Part shown: positions 1-11,245 of the stretch, piece after piece
Position numbering within the stretch: position 1 is the first letter of the stretch
Layout: each line of letters opens with the position of its first letter
From: Semisulcospira habei
Taxonomy: Eukaryota; Mollusca; Gastropoda; Semisulcospiridae
Assembly (NCBI GenBank): GCA_036245525.1
Contig: BTPG01000001.1
Span: 216,641,121-216,705,120 of the forward strand
Direction: 5' to 3'
Length of the DNA: 64,000 bases
Program-made: the position numbers and the translations under genes
The notes under the pieces: generated by a model
Told to the model about the DNA's origin: nothing
Seen by the model: the letters and a program-made list of their open reading frames with translations, nothing else
Databases searched by the model: none

Positions 1-25
1 GTTTGGAGAGCGCGCATGCACGTGC

Positions 26-104
<79 letters not shown>

Positions 105-290
105 GTCGCGCTTTCAGAATAGTATGCAGGTGACTCGATATAGCTAGTTTGGAGAAAGACATTGGATGAGTTCGCTAGCCAGCTTTGTACCCTTCAACTT
201 CTTCAGTAAAAATTAATTGTTTTCAGAAAAAAAAACTTCTGGATAAAGTCAGACAGTGGCGGTGACGTAAAAGAAGCAACTCCGTCACCA
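1..290. repeat. Dispersed repeat family B, copy 1
   Basis: Positions about 130-280 are a diverged reverse complement of 24,600-24,770. Shared landmarks are 'gtcagacagtggcggtgacg', an A-rich run, 'aaaaattaatt', and 'ttggatgagttcg'. A long (CA)n tract sits beside the shared part here, and a (GT)n/(GA)n tract sits in the matching place in the other copy. No coding potential is visible. The family is not recognised and could be the end of a larger element that starts before the window. Confidence 0.6.
29..101. repeat. (CA)n microsatellite
   Basis: An uninterrupted CA dinucleotide tract of about 72 bp. Confidence 0.97.
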
Positions 291-337
291 CGCAGACATT
301 GAAACAAGACTCTAAATATGACGCAAATCTCTCTCTC

Positions 338-663
338 TCTCTCTGGCCGCTGCCTAGCCGGGTTCACGACTTCTACCTCACATTGCTACCGTATTTGTTT
401 ACCAGTAAGTGAGTAAGACAATATTTTGTTTTCATTGAACTCCTTGCCAGCAACCACGGAATCTCTGCTTCGTCTGATATAACCGAGTTCGGGAACAAAC
501 TCTCTCTGGCCGCTGCCTAGCCGGGTCCACGACTTCTACCTGACATTGCTACCGTATTTGTTTACCAGTAAGTGAGTAAGACAATATTTTGTTTTCGTTG
601 AACTCCTTGCCAGCAGCCACGGAATCTCTGCTTCGTCTGATATAACCGAGTTTGGGAACAAAC
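338..663 (+). repeat. Tandem dimer of a 163-bp unit (LINE 5' leader)
   Basis: The unit beginning 'ctctctctggccgctgcc' at about 338 is repeated from about 501, with a constant offset of 163 bp. Both copies end in 'gggaacaaac' (491-500 and 654-663). Only a handful of substitutions separate them. The dimer lies about 400 bp upstream of a LINE endonuclease reading frame in the same orientation, so it may be a set of promoter monomers of that element, as known for some L1 lineages. That role is inferred from position only. Confidence 0.8.
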
Positions 664-1030
664 CGTAAAGCATGCTCATGTGCTGTTCTTAACTTTGACC
701 CTCAGTGACTCAGCGCCATAGACAATTACAGTAGTTGTGGAATTAATGTTTCAACACCGGACTCTATAGATCTCTATTATTTAAAACACTATCACAGTGC
801 TAGTGCTCCTGCCGAGACAAATATACTGTCGGACATTCTACATCACGTGTGCAAGCCATTATTGACTCTTGTGTTAACGGTTCAGACATTACTTCTGAAA
901 CGTGTGTTCCTGTACCATTTTATTTCATATGCTTATTTTCTTTTTCATTTTCTTTAACTTAAACTTCTAGTCGTTTAAGATGTCGAGTAGCTCATTACAA
1001 TTTCACAGTTTACACGTGGGACACTAAATA
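664..1030 (+). other. Non-coding leader between the tandem dimer and the LINE reading frame
   Basis: No reading frame or repeat is visible here. It is read as the remaining 5' UTR of the LINE that follows, because there is no junction signature between the dimer and the coding part. Confidence 0.4.
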
Positions 1031-2828
1031 TCTATCATTTGCTGAATAAGATTCCCGATTTGACCGTCCTTCTGACTCAACCCACCCCCTTTCACATTTT
1101 GGGAATCCCAGAGTCTCGTCTACATTCTGACATAAGTGATTTGTCCATTTCGATACCGGAGTTTTCTGTAATCCGGCGCGATCCTGTACGTCCTCAACAA
1201 ACAGGATTAGCTGTCTATATTCATGATTCTATTGCGCACTTTACACGCAGAAGATCAGACTCTGTTGAAAGCGTGTGGGTTGAGGTGAAGACAAACAAGT
1301 CGGCCCCTTTGCTTGTTGGATTTGTCTACAGAAATCCGTCTGCGTCATTTGAGTGGTACGACGATTTCGTACAAATGGCCGGGCGCCGTTAACAATTGCA
1401 GCTCTGATACTTTACTGCTCGGAGACTTTAATATTAACATGTTTTTTCCACACCCTGCTTGGGGGTCTACTATTACTATGGTAGGCCTCAAGCAGCTTAT
1501 CACATCCGCAACTAGAGTTACGCAGTCGTCTGCCACTCTAACTGATCATGTATAGAGTCAAGGGTCCTTAGCTCTCGTGTTCTTCAAGTGGCGATTAGCG
1601 ACCACTATCCTGTGTGCTGTAGTTGAGCTCTGTAGGTGGACAAGCCATGTCGTAAAAACCAGCAAACCACTATTCATTACAGGTCGTTTAAACACTTCAG
1701 TCGGGACGCGTTTCTCGCCGACCTGAGCGGAATCTCTTTTCAGTCAGTTTATAACTATGATATTCCTGAAGAAGCGTTGGCCGAATGGTACAGATTGTTC
1801 CTTGTGTACTTGACAAGCATGCGCCACTACGTGAGAAGAGAGTGAAACACGCACAGTTACCTCAGTGGTTAAGTAAGGACATTAGAGACGGCATGGCTCT
1901 CCGAAATGAACTTTAGCGGGACAAAGGTTATGCTGCCTTCCGCAAGCAGCGCAACCGCGTAAAGTACCTGGTGCTCGAGGCCCAGAAAAAACACTTCCAG
2001 CGCTTGATGGATAATAAAACTAATACCGTATCTGTCTGGCGAGCCCTCAATGCCTTTACCAAATCACGTCAAACACCACCATTTACTTCTACAACTACAT
2101 GGTACCTAACCCATCTAAAACAGAGTGCATCTTAATCACTACACGTCAAAAGCACCAGCTAAACCTACCGCCACTTAACCTTTCTCTTAACTGTGAGCCG
2201 ATTAAACAAGTTAAGGAGCGCCGGCTGTTAGGCGTCATTATAGACGATCAATTGACATGGCATGCGTATGTAAACAGTGTGTGCAAAATTGTGTCCAAAA
2301 ATCTATTTCTTCTTTTTTTATTTACTTTACGAATTCACCAACTAGAAAACTCTTCTTAGCGCTCACATACAGTCCCACATTGACTACGCATCTACAGTCT
2401 GGGACGGGTGTAGTGATGCGTGCTTAAAGAGGCTTAATTCCCTCCACCGGAGGGCAGCCAAGCTAATCCTTCCTAATAGCAGAGACAGCACTGACAAGCG
2501 ACTCAGGGCCCTTGACATGCTTCCGTTACGCAACCTCTTTCTGTTCAATAAGGGCGTGTTAATGTTAAAAGTCCGCATGTCCAAAACCCCGCGTTACGTC
2601 TCGGATTTGTTTAAGTATGCTAACACACCATACACGACATCAAGAAACAAACTGCCAGTACCTAGGCCACGACTGGATGTATTCAAAACTAGTCTGTCTT
2701 ACTCAGGGGCCAAACTTTGGAACTCATTTCCGGCCAATATTACCGAGGCATCTTTGTCCACCTTCAAGGCAAGACTATTCCGGCACTTAATTCCGCCGAA
2801 CAAAGCGCACGCGACTACTGCGTTCTGA
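1031..2828 (+). pseudogene. CR1-like non-LTR retrotransposon ORF2, internally deleted and frameshifted
   Basis: The conceptual product has an apurinic endonuclease-type domain in 1,039-1,560, with landmarks resembling 'ILGIPESRLHS', 'GLAVYIHDS', 'LVGFVYRNPSA' and 'LLLGDFNINMF'. A linker follows at 1,640-2,080. From 2,099 to 2,828 the reading frame matches the region after the reverse-transcriptase core: 'NPSKTECILITT', 'LLGVIIDDQLTW', '[10 protein letters not shown]' and '[11 protein letters not shown]'. The palm motifs, including the YADD box, are absent, so several hundred codons have been deleted near 2,085-2,100. The frame changes at least four times, at about 1,313-1,390, 1,556, 1,840 and 2,360. 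The copy is dead. Clade placement within the CR1/L2/Rex1 group is by pattern only. Confidence 0.85.
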
Positions 2829-2953
2829 TTAATGACTGTTATCAAACATGTAAGTGTGTGGGCGCGTGTGTATGTGTGTGCGTGCATGTGTGCGGAACAG
2901 TGTGTTTTGTGCATGTTTTATTATGCTGGTGTGTGCGTGCGTGTGTGTGTGTA

Positions 2954-2997
<44 letters not shown>

Positions 2998-3500
2998 CTT
3001 GCGTGCATGTATGTGTGTGTTTGGTTAGTCAGGAGGAAGGAAAAACGTCTAGATAATCTTGACGTTTATGCTTAGAGTTTTTGCGTTCAATGTACCAGAT
3101 GTAGTCTTAACAGTGTGCAATGTATATGTATGTGTTTATTATGCAGTTGTATTTCATGTACCGTGGGTCGGGACTGTGCTTCGTATGACGCGGGCGTTGG
3201 TTGAAGGCCCCGGACATACATCACGATACCACGTTGTCCGGACCTTTAATCCAATGTTTGAGCCGTAGCGGGGTCTGACCTAACTCTGATTTACGTACTT
3301 CCGTGTGTTTGTGCGTGCGCGCGTGTGTGGGTGTGTGTGCAAGCGCGTGTGTGTGTTTGTGTGTGTGTGTATGTGCGTGTGTGCGTGCGTGTGTGTTTTC
3401 ATGTAGTTTGTAGCAAGGACAAGAATGAAAAAAGTTCTGCGCACCTATTTTTTTATCCTTGGAAAATAAAGTTTCATTTCATATCATTTCATTTCTCTCT
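2829..3500 (+). mobile_element. 3' UTR and tail of the CR1-like LINE, rich in TG repeats
   Basis: This directly follows the ORF2 stop. It contains a (GT)n run near 2,957-2,996 and a second GT/GC-rich block at 3,301-3,400. It ends with 'aaaataaagtttcatttc' and short TTTCA-type repeats near 3,463-3,495, which fits a LINE polyadenylation signal plus a simple 3' tail. Open frames here are low-complexity Cys/Val strings produced by the GT repeats and are not genes. Confidence 0.6.
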
Positions 3501-3529
3501 CACACACACAAACATGCGCGCAACTCCAG

Positions 3530-4001
3530 GCGCCTGAGGATCTGTGCCTCTTGGAGATGTTTGAAGCGCGCGCGCACGCACGCACTAACACGCCAAAAAC
3601 ATCGACGCGCATGCAAGTAATCCGTGTACTTAGTATAGTCATGTACCTAGGTAAAGTCAACCTGCTTTCACACAAATTATAGCAAGACTGAAACTGTACC
3701 GTGAAATTCTAGTTTTGTCACCATTTTCTCAAGCCTATGAACTCACATCACGTAAAATATAAAATTACGTAAAATCTAAAACTTCGTCATGACAAATGAC
3801 GTTGACAAACCAATGACGCGTATGTCCTGCGCCCCTTATAGAGCTCACTGGCGCATTGACAGATGTGCGAGACTTTTTCAATAGGAGATATTTCAACATC
3901 AGAATCAGGTCAAAGACAAAAGGTAGAGACACTTGACAACGAGGACAGCTCTCATATAGAAGGGACTTTGTGGGTTATGGTTCATCCAATCTTGTTTTAG
4001 A
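3530..4001 (-). repeat. Dispersed repeat family A, copy 1
   Basis: This is the reverse complement of copies at 13,628-13,976 and 21,040-21,480. Landmarks are 'ttgtgtgaaagcaggttgac', 'aatttcacggtac', the TTTTACGT-rich block, 'cgtcatttgtcat', 'gtctttgacctgattctga', and a terminal stretch ending 'ttgttttag'. Part of the left side (3,530-3,590) also matches the boundary of family B near 24,390-24,460. There is no coding capacity. It is probably a non-autonomous transposon or the end of a larger element. Confidence 0.8.
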
Positions 4002-4860
4002 AGCAGCCCGAAGACCATGATGCGTAACTCTTCAAGATTGTTTGTGTATAGTTTTCATGTCAAGTATGTGCGCCGAGATCCGAGTCCACCAAGAAAAGTT
4101 TTTGTGTTCTAGAACCATTTTGTGCAGATGGACAATGGCGCAAGGGCTTTAAAGGTACTTGCATAAAGTGGAAATCTGCTTCAAAGTGTGCCCGAATGAG
4201 GATCATCTCTGGAAGCTTAAGGCTAAGGACTAAATCCCAATTCTGAAATGTCGGGCTCTTGCTGATCATATTCAGTTGTTAAGCTTCTTTCCTACGTCAG
4301 TCTGAGTTTGGTCCCTGCACCGGCCTCCACGTGGCGTGGGTGGGTAGTCTCCTCAGTCATTGACTGAGTGGTCTGGCGAAGGGGTGCCACCTTTGTCCAG
4401 GATTAGGACTTGATGTCAGCAGATATGTTGTTCAGTCTTTTTCACTGGTCCGGTTTTTAAGGAGCTGTGCTAACCCAGGTCTTACCATGTTGGACTGGTC
4501 CTTAAAACTAATTATTAGTTTCTGGTCCTTTGGATCCAAAGTGTTTGTCGTGCTTGGAGACCCGTGTCGGGGGAGAAGATGATCCCGGTGGCTTTGGTTC
4601 CCTTTGGGTTGCGGCTCACTGGTGCCAACACTTCACTTTGGCTTTCACTTCTACTTAAAGGGGAGGCTAGGAGTACCGGGCTATTCAATCGGCTATTGTC
4701 ACGTTGAACCCTATCTCACTGTTGACATGCAGGCTGATATGCGGAACACTACCCTATAGCCTCTGCTGCTGATTAGGTGCTTTACGTCAGTATTCCCGTG
4801 CATTCACCAATGTGATAGAAGGCGGTGGCTCAGACGGTACACTTCGGCTTACACTCTCGA
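4002..4860 (+). other. Unassigned; possible 5' UTR of the following LINE
   Basis: No supported reading frame and no repeat partner in the window. Base composition is richer in G and C than the flanks. It leads directly into the ORF1-like remnant, so it may be that element's leader. Confidence 0.3.
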
Positions 4861-5900
4861 GTATATCTTTCGGGCAGTCTCCATCGTGCGTCGGCTGGAG
4901 ACCCACAGACAGATGCTCATTGGGCTCGGTGGTGGGCGGGGACCCCCGGAAGATGAATATAGTACTGTAATAAGGGGAGGGGGGGGGGACCCACTAAAAA
5001 TGGGACAAAAGCGGCACTTAGCCACTGACATTGTACTGGATAGTGACTCGGACTGTGGGGAAGCGACGCCTCAGGCGTCGGCCGTCTAGCCTCGCCTACT
5101 CATTGTCCGTAGCAAAGTGGAAGAGAAGCCTGTTTGCAAGCTGCATCCTTTCCTGTTGGGGAAGACCCTCAGGAGCCGTGTTGGCAGGCCTGACGCCCAG
5201 TGCCTCAGGTTTGGTGACTTGCACCAGGGCACACTCCAACGGGCTACTGAGGCTCTCTTCCATCGGAGACACTCCAGTGGAGGTCACATCCCACAAAACT
5301 ATGAACTCTTCTAGAGGTGCGATAAAAGATCAAGCTTTGGCAGAACTGCCAGAGAAAGAACTTGTACGGAACCTTTAAGTCGCAGAAAGCGCTTCGCTTC
5401 CATGCGAGATGGTAGGGAGATCCCCTCCTACTACCATCTGGGGAGGTTATTACTCCTTGAAAGTTAAGAAGTACGTCCCTCTCCCACCTCCGGTGCTTTA
5501 AGTGCCAACTGTTTGGCCATGGGCAGAAGACTCATGTGTGCGTTGCACTAAGCCCGGGCACTCTGCCGAGTCCTGTGTGTGAATTGCCAGGGGGCGCATA
5601 TGGCTTCGGATAAGAAATGCCCTCGTTGGATATCCGAGTGCAGGATTCAGCAGGTGCGTGTGGAGAAGGTGCTATCCTTTGCGGACGCACCTCTGTGTTT
5701 ACATTCAGTGCTGCGGTGGCAAGCAAGCGCCCCAACAAAGATTTCCCATGTCAAACCCCAACTTCTTGGTTGGAGGCCTTCAGGACGTCCCCAGTTCCTA
5801 GTCTGTACGCTGAGCCAAAAGAGCCTTTTCTCTCGCTCCGCCGCATCCGCCTCATGTTCAGCTACGTTCTGAAGCTGAAGGCCCATCTACACGCACCTAA
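4861..5900 (+). pseudogene. LINE ORF1 (gag-like, CCHC zinc-knuckle) remnant
   Basis: Three partly overlapping frames give a gag-like nucleic-acid-binding protein. The stretch 5,210-5,375 reads 'GDTPVEVTSHKTMNSSRGAI' followed by 'LAELPEKELV', typical of the ORF1 of I/Jockey-type LINEs. The region 5,490-5,680 contains zinc-knuckle-like text ('CFKCQLFGHGQKTHVC', with a one-base frame change) and then 'SDKKCPRWISECRIQQVRVE'. Upstream, 4,886-5,089 gives an acidic segment that is probably the N-terminal part. Several frameshifts and stops break it. The exact LINE clade is not certain. Confidence 0.7.
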
Positions 5901-6302
5901 ATTTACTAACACAGGAGGAGCGTTCATGGTGTTATGCTTGTGCCTGTTAAACACTTTTTGCTGTCTTGTGCCGATCTAACTGACACGAGATATAAGCACT
6001 TCACAGCAGACTCCTTGAAGGTTTTGTTCCGGGATGTTTCCCCGGACAAAATCTTCAATTTTCTGAGAGAATCCAATATTTTTAGCAAGATTTGAGCATT
6101 CATAGACTATGTGAATGTTATTATTTTGACCTTTCCGAGAGTCTGTAGACTATTCCTTTAAAGACTCGTGCGACATTTTAGCATGAAGTCTTTTACAGAT
6201 ATATTTACATATTGTTTTAAGACCTTTCTTTTAGTCTGGCTGGCCAGATTTTTACCCATCCCGCCGTGAGATGGCCTTAGTCGCCTGTTCGGCGTTAAAC
6301 CC

Positions 6303-6381
<79 letters not shown>

Positions 6382-6382
6382 C
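5901..6382 (+). mobile_element. LINE 3' terminus with (AACT)n tail
   Basis: At 5,970-6,095 a short frame resembles the extreme C-terminus of a LINE ORF2 ('YKHFTADSLKVLF' then 'KIFNFLRESN'), followed by a stop and about 150 bp of UTR. The last conserved block, 'ccgccgtgagatggccttag' to 'ggcgttaaaccc', runs straight into about 20 AACT units (6,300-6,380). The same block, inverted and truncated, is at 11,150-11,209 and is bounded there by a target duplication, so it is a genuine retrotransposon 3' end. The reverse transcriptase is missing between this and the ORF1 remnant. Confidence 0.75.
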
Positions 6383-7416
6383 AACAACCAACCGTGCAGG
6401 AGCCTGGCAAGAGTAGGTGCGTTTGCACTGCTCGTGAACCATGCTTTTTGCTAATATTTTTAAACGATCAGTATTCTTTGAAAGTTTTTTTTTAATTATT
6501 AAAGACAATTTTCTTACAAGTACCCGACATTTTATTTTTAATGAAGAGTGTCTATACAAGCCTGCTGCTCTTCCCGGCTCACGGGTATGGTAATGTCGAA
6601 TTGCGTGCGGAAAAAGTTTAAAGTATGGAAAACAGCTGATAAAACTATCTTTCCTGGCCCTCTAACACTTAACTTGTAACATTATGATGAATGACGTATA
6701 CTTCACAAAATGACTTAGATGACGTAATGTCTGTGTATCCCATGCAAACGCGCACGTGCTGAGGGGAAAATGTCAGAGATGAACTAAACAGGTTACCGCT
6801 AAAAACGTAGTTCACAAGCACTGCAAACGCACTGTATTTTACCTTTGATGACCGCGACCTTCATCAAAGTTCGTTCAAGTATGTATTTCTAGAAAGGTCA
6901 TCCAAAGGGCAATAAGCATGGCAGGTTGAGAGACTCTAGGTTTGACAGTTGCAGAACAACACGCGACTAAAGTGAGACAGTTGGATTGTCTTTTATCCGC
7001 TTTAATCTAAAAATATTTGTTTTTTAAATGTCACCTTACCCTTCCCAGAAGCTCGGGGGCGTGGGCACCCTTTCCAAAATGAAATGGTATGACCTAATGA
7101 AGTACCTCAGAAAGTTTGATGCTTTTGTCCGGCGTATCCCGATCCTGTTAAAATATGGTCATTTATATGCTATTTATTTATCTCATGATGTAGACCCGCG
7201 GGCGTATTGTGCAAAACATGCAAACTCAAACAGGAGAGACTTTGTGAGCTGGTTAATACTTGTTATAGTTGCAACATTTACTTCTTTTATATTATTTAGG
7301 CGACAAATCTGCTCATGAGTAAGTCAAATGCATCTCCAAACTCGGATATGGTCCTTTGAACGCATAAGGACACCGGCACCTTCTGATCATGTTTCAATTA
7401 CTGCTTAATTAACAAA

Positions 7417-7418
<2 letters not shown>
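6383..7418. other. Unassigned non-coding stretch
   Basis: The longest open frame (7,028-7,318, 96 codons) has no recognisable motif and unremarkable composition, so I do not call it a gene. I see no repeat partner in the window. Confidence 0.4.
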
Positions 7419-7480
<62 letters not shown>

Positions 7481-7485
7481 TGTGT

Positions 7486-7549
<64 letters not shown>
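7419..7549. repeat. Compound (GT)n(GA)n microsatellite
   Basis: A GT tract (about 7,419-7,486) is followed directly by a GA tract (about 7,489-7,549). Apparent Ser/Leu and Thr/His frames on the minus strand are translations of the repeat. Confidence 0.97.
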
Positions 7550-7552
<3 letters not shown>

Positions 7553-7675
7553 AAGCAGTAAAGTGTGTGCCTGTGGGCAACCTGTTCCCAATAACACAGA
7601 ATCAATAGTTGGTAATATCTGCTTTGTATTCAAGCGTTCTTAGTATGTCTTACAATAATGCTGGACAAAGAGGCT

Positions 7676-8580
7676 AAATAAATAATAATAATTACGGTAT
7701 TTATAATGCGCTTATCTTATAATAATTATAACTCTAAGCGCGCACTCACAACTCGCACACGCATGTGTACGCTTTAGACAATGACTCACGTACCACAAAT
7801 AGTGAAAAAACATTACGACGGTCAGCTTGGGGTGGGGAGTGTAGTGATATAGTGCTAGAACTGTTGAAAGAGGTGAGTTTTGAGGGTGGACTGGAAGGAG
7901 GAGAGAGAGTGTTTCTGACGGAGAGAGAGTGGGAGGGTGTTCCAGGTGGATGGACCGTAGACGGAGAAGGAGCGGGGGCCGAAAGTTCTGAGTTTGGTGC
8001 GGGGGATGAGGAGGCGGAGAGGGTCGGAGGCGGAGCGGAGGGAGCGGGAAGGAGTGTAGGGGTGAAGTAATTTAGAGAGATAGGTAGGAGCGTAGTTGTT
8101 CAGGGATTTGTAGCAGAGAGACAGAATCTTGTATTGGATGCGTTGGGGGATGGGGAGCCAGTGAAGGAGCTTGAGCAGGGAAGTCATGTGGTCGGATTTT
8201 TTTATTTCTGAGGACGAGGCGGGCAGCATTGTTCTGGACGCGCTGAAGAGTGAGAGTGGTAGAGTGAGGAAGGCCGGAAAGGAGAGAGTTGCAGTAGTCG
8301 ATGCGAGATAAGATGAGAGAGACAGCGAGTTTGGTGGCAGCTTCGGTAGTGAGGTATTTTCTGATCTGACTGATGCGGCGGAGGTGGAAATAACATGCCT
8401 GGGCCGTGGCGGAGACGAAGCTGGTCATGGAAAGAGAGGAATCGAGGATAACGCCGAGGTCCTTGACCGAGTCAGAGAGGGAGATGGGAGTGCTGTCGCG
8501 TTGAAGGTGGAGAGAAGGGGGGAGCTGGGAAAGTTTCTGGCGAGTGCCTACCAGCATACAGGTTTTTAAGTCTGAATGTA
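7676..8580 (-). pseudogene. L2/Rex1-like LINE, 5'-truncated, with (ATT)n tail
   Basis: Read on the minus strand, the copy starts inside the reverse transcriptase after the palm ('LGVILDSSLSM', 'LILSRIDYCNSLLSGLP'), shifts frame near 8,200-8,230, and continues to the C-terminus ('LHWLPIPQRIQYKIL', 'YTPSRSLRSASDPL', 'GPSTWNTLPLSLR'). The stop is near 7,855. A short UTR follows, ending in 'aagcgcattataaatacc' and an (ATT)n tail at about 7,678-7,692. The truncation at the 5' end fits incomplete target-primed reverse transcription. The 3' end resembles that of the SINEs in this window. Confidence 0.85.
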
Positions 8581-8795
8581 ATGAAATCAAAGGCTTCTCT
8601 ACTGTCCTCAGTTCTCCTTTGTACGTAGGAGAGTTCCAACAACGTTTACCAGAGCCACCAGAAGACCTCTGTTAGTGTGCATACTCACATAGATTGTGAA
8701 AAGAGGATAGAAAGTCTTAGTTTAGGCACGTCAACATTACGAAGCCGCTGTATCTGCAGTTCTTTTGCTGAGATGGCTTTAAGTTGACAGTTTTT

Positions 8796-11245
8796 TGTTT
8801 TGTTGTTGTTGTTGTTTTGTCCAGCGGCATTATTATAAGACATACTAAGGCCATTTATGAAGGAGGAATTCACAGAACAAAAAGTACAAGAAAGGAAAAA
8901 ATGTTAATTTAAAAGCAGAGTTGGGGCATGTCTGACATGGGCTGGAAGGTCGTTCCAGGTGACTGGACCGAAATAAGAAAAGGCCATGGCTAGACTTCTT
9001 TCGCCTCGGAACACTGAAAATACGCGTTTCTGATGCTGAACGGAGGGATCTTAAAGGCGTGTAAATATGAACCAGGTCGGACAAATATGGGGCAGCAGAA
9101 CCGGCAATAGCATTGTAACAAATGACAGAGACCTTGTACACAATTCTTTGAGATACAGGCAGCCAGTGCAGGTCAACAAGTAAGGGTGTTATGTGCTCAC
9201 GTTTCGGTACTCTGTAAATTATTCGGGCAGAGCAGTTTATAACTCTTTGAAGTTTATCAAGAAGATTCTGAGGAACACCAGCCAAAAGGGAATTACAAAA
9301 ATCAATGCGTGAAAGAACAAGGGAAGTAACAAGCGTTTTACTTGCTTCGGTAGTGAGAATGTGTCGAATGGAACTGATCTTTCTCAGTTCATAGAAGAAA
9401 CATTGGCAAACCTTGTTGACATGCTCTCTCATGGTCAGCCTATTGTCAAAGATAACACCAAGATTACGGGCCGACTCGGAAAAGGGGATACTGTTCTGAC
9501 TAACCCTGATCGAGTCTGAGAGATCAGTGGAGGTTGAACAAGAAAATCTTAAGGCCTCAGTTTTGCCACTATTCATTTGCAATTTGTTCTGTGTGGTCCA
9601 ATTCTGAACGTCTGTGACACAGGACTCTAAAGACTGGAACATCTGACTAACATGTTTGCGTTGAGCACTGGCATACAATTCTGTGTCATCAGCATAAAAA
9701 TGGTGAGAAACAGAATGACATTTGATGACACTAGATAAAGGCTGGGTATACAATGTGAAAAGGATCGGCCCAAAACAGAGCCTTGGGGAACACCGTACAC
9801 AAGCTCAGTGTGATCGGACTCTATTCTCAACACTGACACTACTTGCTTTCTTCCAAAGAGATAAGACTAAAAAAAAGTGTAAAGCGGTATTCTTGATGCC
9901 AAAAATAGAGTCTAAACGTTGAATGAGAATCTGGTGATATATCGTGTCAAAAGCAGCGCTCAAATCAAGAAGGGCCAGAACAGAAACAGTATCTTCATCA
10001 CTGGCGGTGAACAGGTCGTTCACGACACGAAGCAACGTTGTCTCCGTGCTGTGACCGGGGCGGTAGGCTGATTGAAAAACATGCCAGAGGTCATTACTTT
10101 TGATATGGTCGAATAACTGCGACAAAACTATTTTCTCTAGTAATTTTGAAAGAAATGTGAGGTTAGATACAGGTCTGTAATTTTTTTAGATCATTTGGGT
10201 CGAGAGTGGGCTTCTTTAAAAGAGGTTTTACAATGGCAGTTTTGAAACATGCTGTTTTAAGAGACTGGTTTACAATTTCTGTGACAGCTGGCACAATCTC
10301 TCCGCCACATTCAAGTTTTAGAGATGAGGGGACAGGGTCGAGGTCACACGTTTTAGGCGACATCTTAATCTTTGTTTCATGCACAAATTTCTCCGTTACA
10401 AGACAAAAACATGTCAGAGGCAGACCTGAAAAAGAGGTCTCTGCAGATGGATAGTTTTTCATACCAGCATGGGCACATTTGTCAATATTGTCACGGATGC
10501 TTTCGACTTTTTCACTAAAGTAATCTGAGAAAAGCTTTGGAAGAACTGGGGGTGGATGAGTGCTTGGAAGAACAACAGACCTGACCTTTCCCATAAGGCT
10601 GTTGGCAATGCAAAACAATTCTTTGCATGTACCAGCAGCAGCAACCTTAGAACAATAAAACACAGTTTTTGCATGGTCTGTCAGACGCGTGACTTTGTGG
10701 TTCAACTGACTGAGAATCTGTTTATGCACTGTCAGTCCTGACTTAAGCCAAAGTCGCTCAGCCTGACGTCTCTCCTGCTTTAAGGCGTGCAGTTCAGACG
10801 ACACGGATGGGAACCAGGGTGTGGAGAGGCGCTGGGTCACCTTGCGGTCTAGCAGGGTCTTCAGTCCCGCGTTCAGCTTATCAGCCGAAGCGTGTGGGTG
10901 GCCGGAGACGAAAGCGGCGACATCGGCCATGAACTTGTCCCGGTCGATCCCCTTTAAGTTCCTTGTGATCCTGAAGACTGGAGGCGGACGAGGCTTTGCA
11001 ATATCCAGCAGGCACGTGACAGGAAGATGATCGGAGGACAAGGCATGGCTCACACAGGCGGACCGAAAAATAGAATCCTCCTCTCTGTACACAACCCAGT
11101 CAAGTACGTGTCCCTTGTTGCGAGTCGGCTGGTGCACACCCTGAGACAGTTAGTTAGTTAGTTATTTGGGTTTAACGCCGAGCAGGCAACTAAGGCTATC
11201 TCACGGCGGCACCCTGAGACAGACTGAAAGTCTGGTAATTACCAT
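8796..11245 (-). pseudogene. CR1/L2-group LINE with endonuclease C-terminus and reverse transcriptase
   Basis: On the minus strand from about 11,245 down, the order is: the end of the endonuclease domain ('NKGHVLDWVV', 'SSDHLPVTCLLD'), a linker, reverse-transcriptase finger and palm motifs ('AYRPGHSTETTLL', 'LLDLSAAFDTI', 'YGVPQGSVLG', 'FYADDTELY'), and the post-palm region ('RNLGVIFDNRLTM', 'LSRIDFCNSLLAGVP', 'LHWLPVSQRIVYK'). The YADD catalytic box is present. There are frameshifts near 10,130-10,165, 9,805-9,840, 9,627-9,753 and after 8,990. The 3' UTR appears to end at a (CAA)n tract near 8,800-8,820. The copy is 5'-truncated at about 11,240, and its endonuclease segment is interrupted by a 60-bp insertion at 11,150. 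Confidence 0.87.
11137..11222 (-). mobile_element. 60-bp nested LINE 3'-end insertion with 13-bp target duplication
   Basis: The direct repeats at 11,137-11,149 and 11,210-11,222 are identical ('caccctgagacag'). Between them lie (AGTT)n and 'tttgggtttaacgccg' followed by a block matching, in reverse complement, the LINE 3' terminus at 6,260-6,320. The host LINE reading frame resumes across the outer copy of the duplication. This is an extremely short, 5'-truncated retrotransposition event. Confidence 0.92.

Noticed and set aside
2832..3056. Cys/Val-rich open frames on the plus strand
   Set aside because: They are translations of the GT microsatellite in a LINE 3' UTR.
7765..8070. Gly/Glu-rich 101-codon frame on the plus strand
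   Set aside because: Antisense shadow of the LINE reverse-transcriptase C-terminus on the minus strand.
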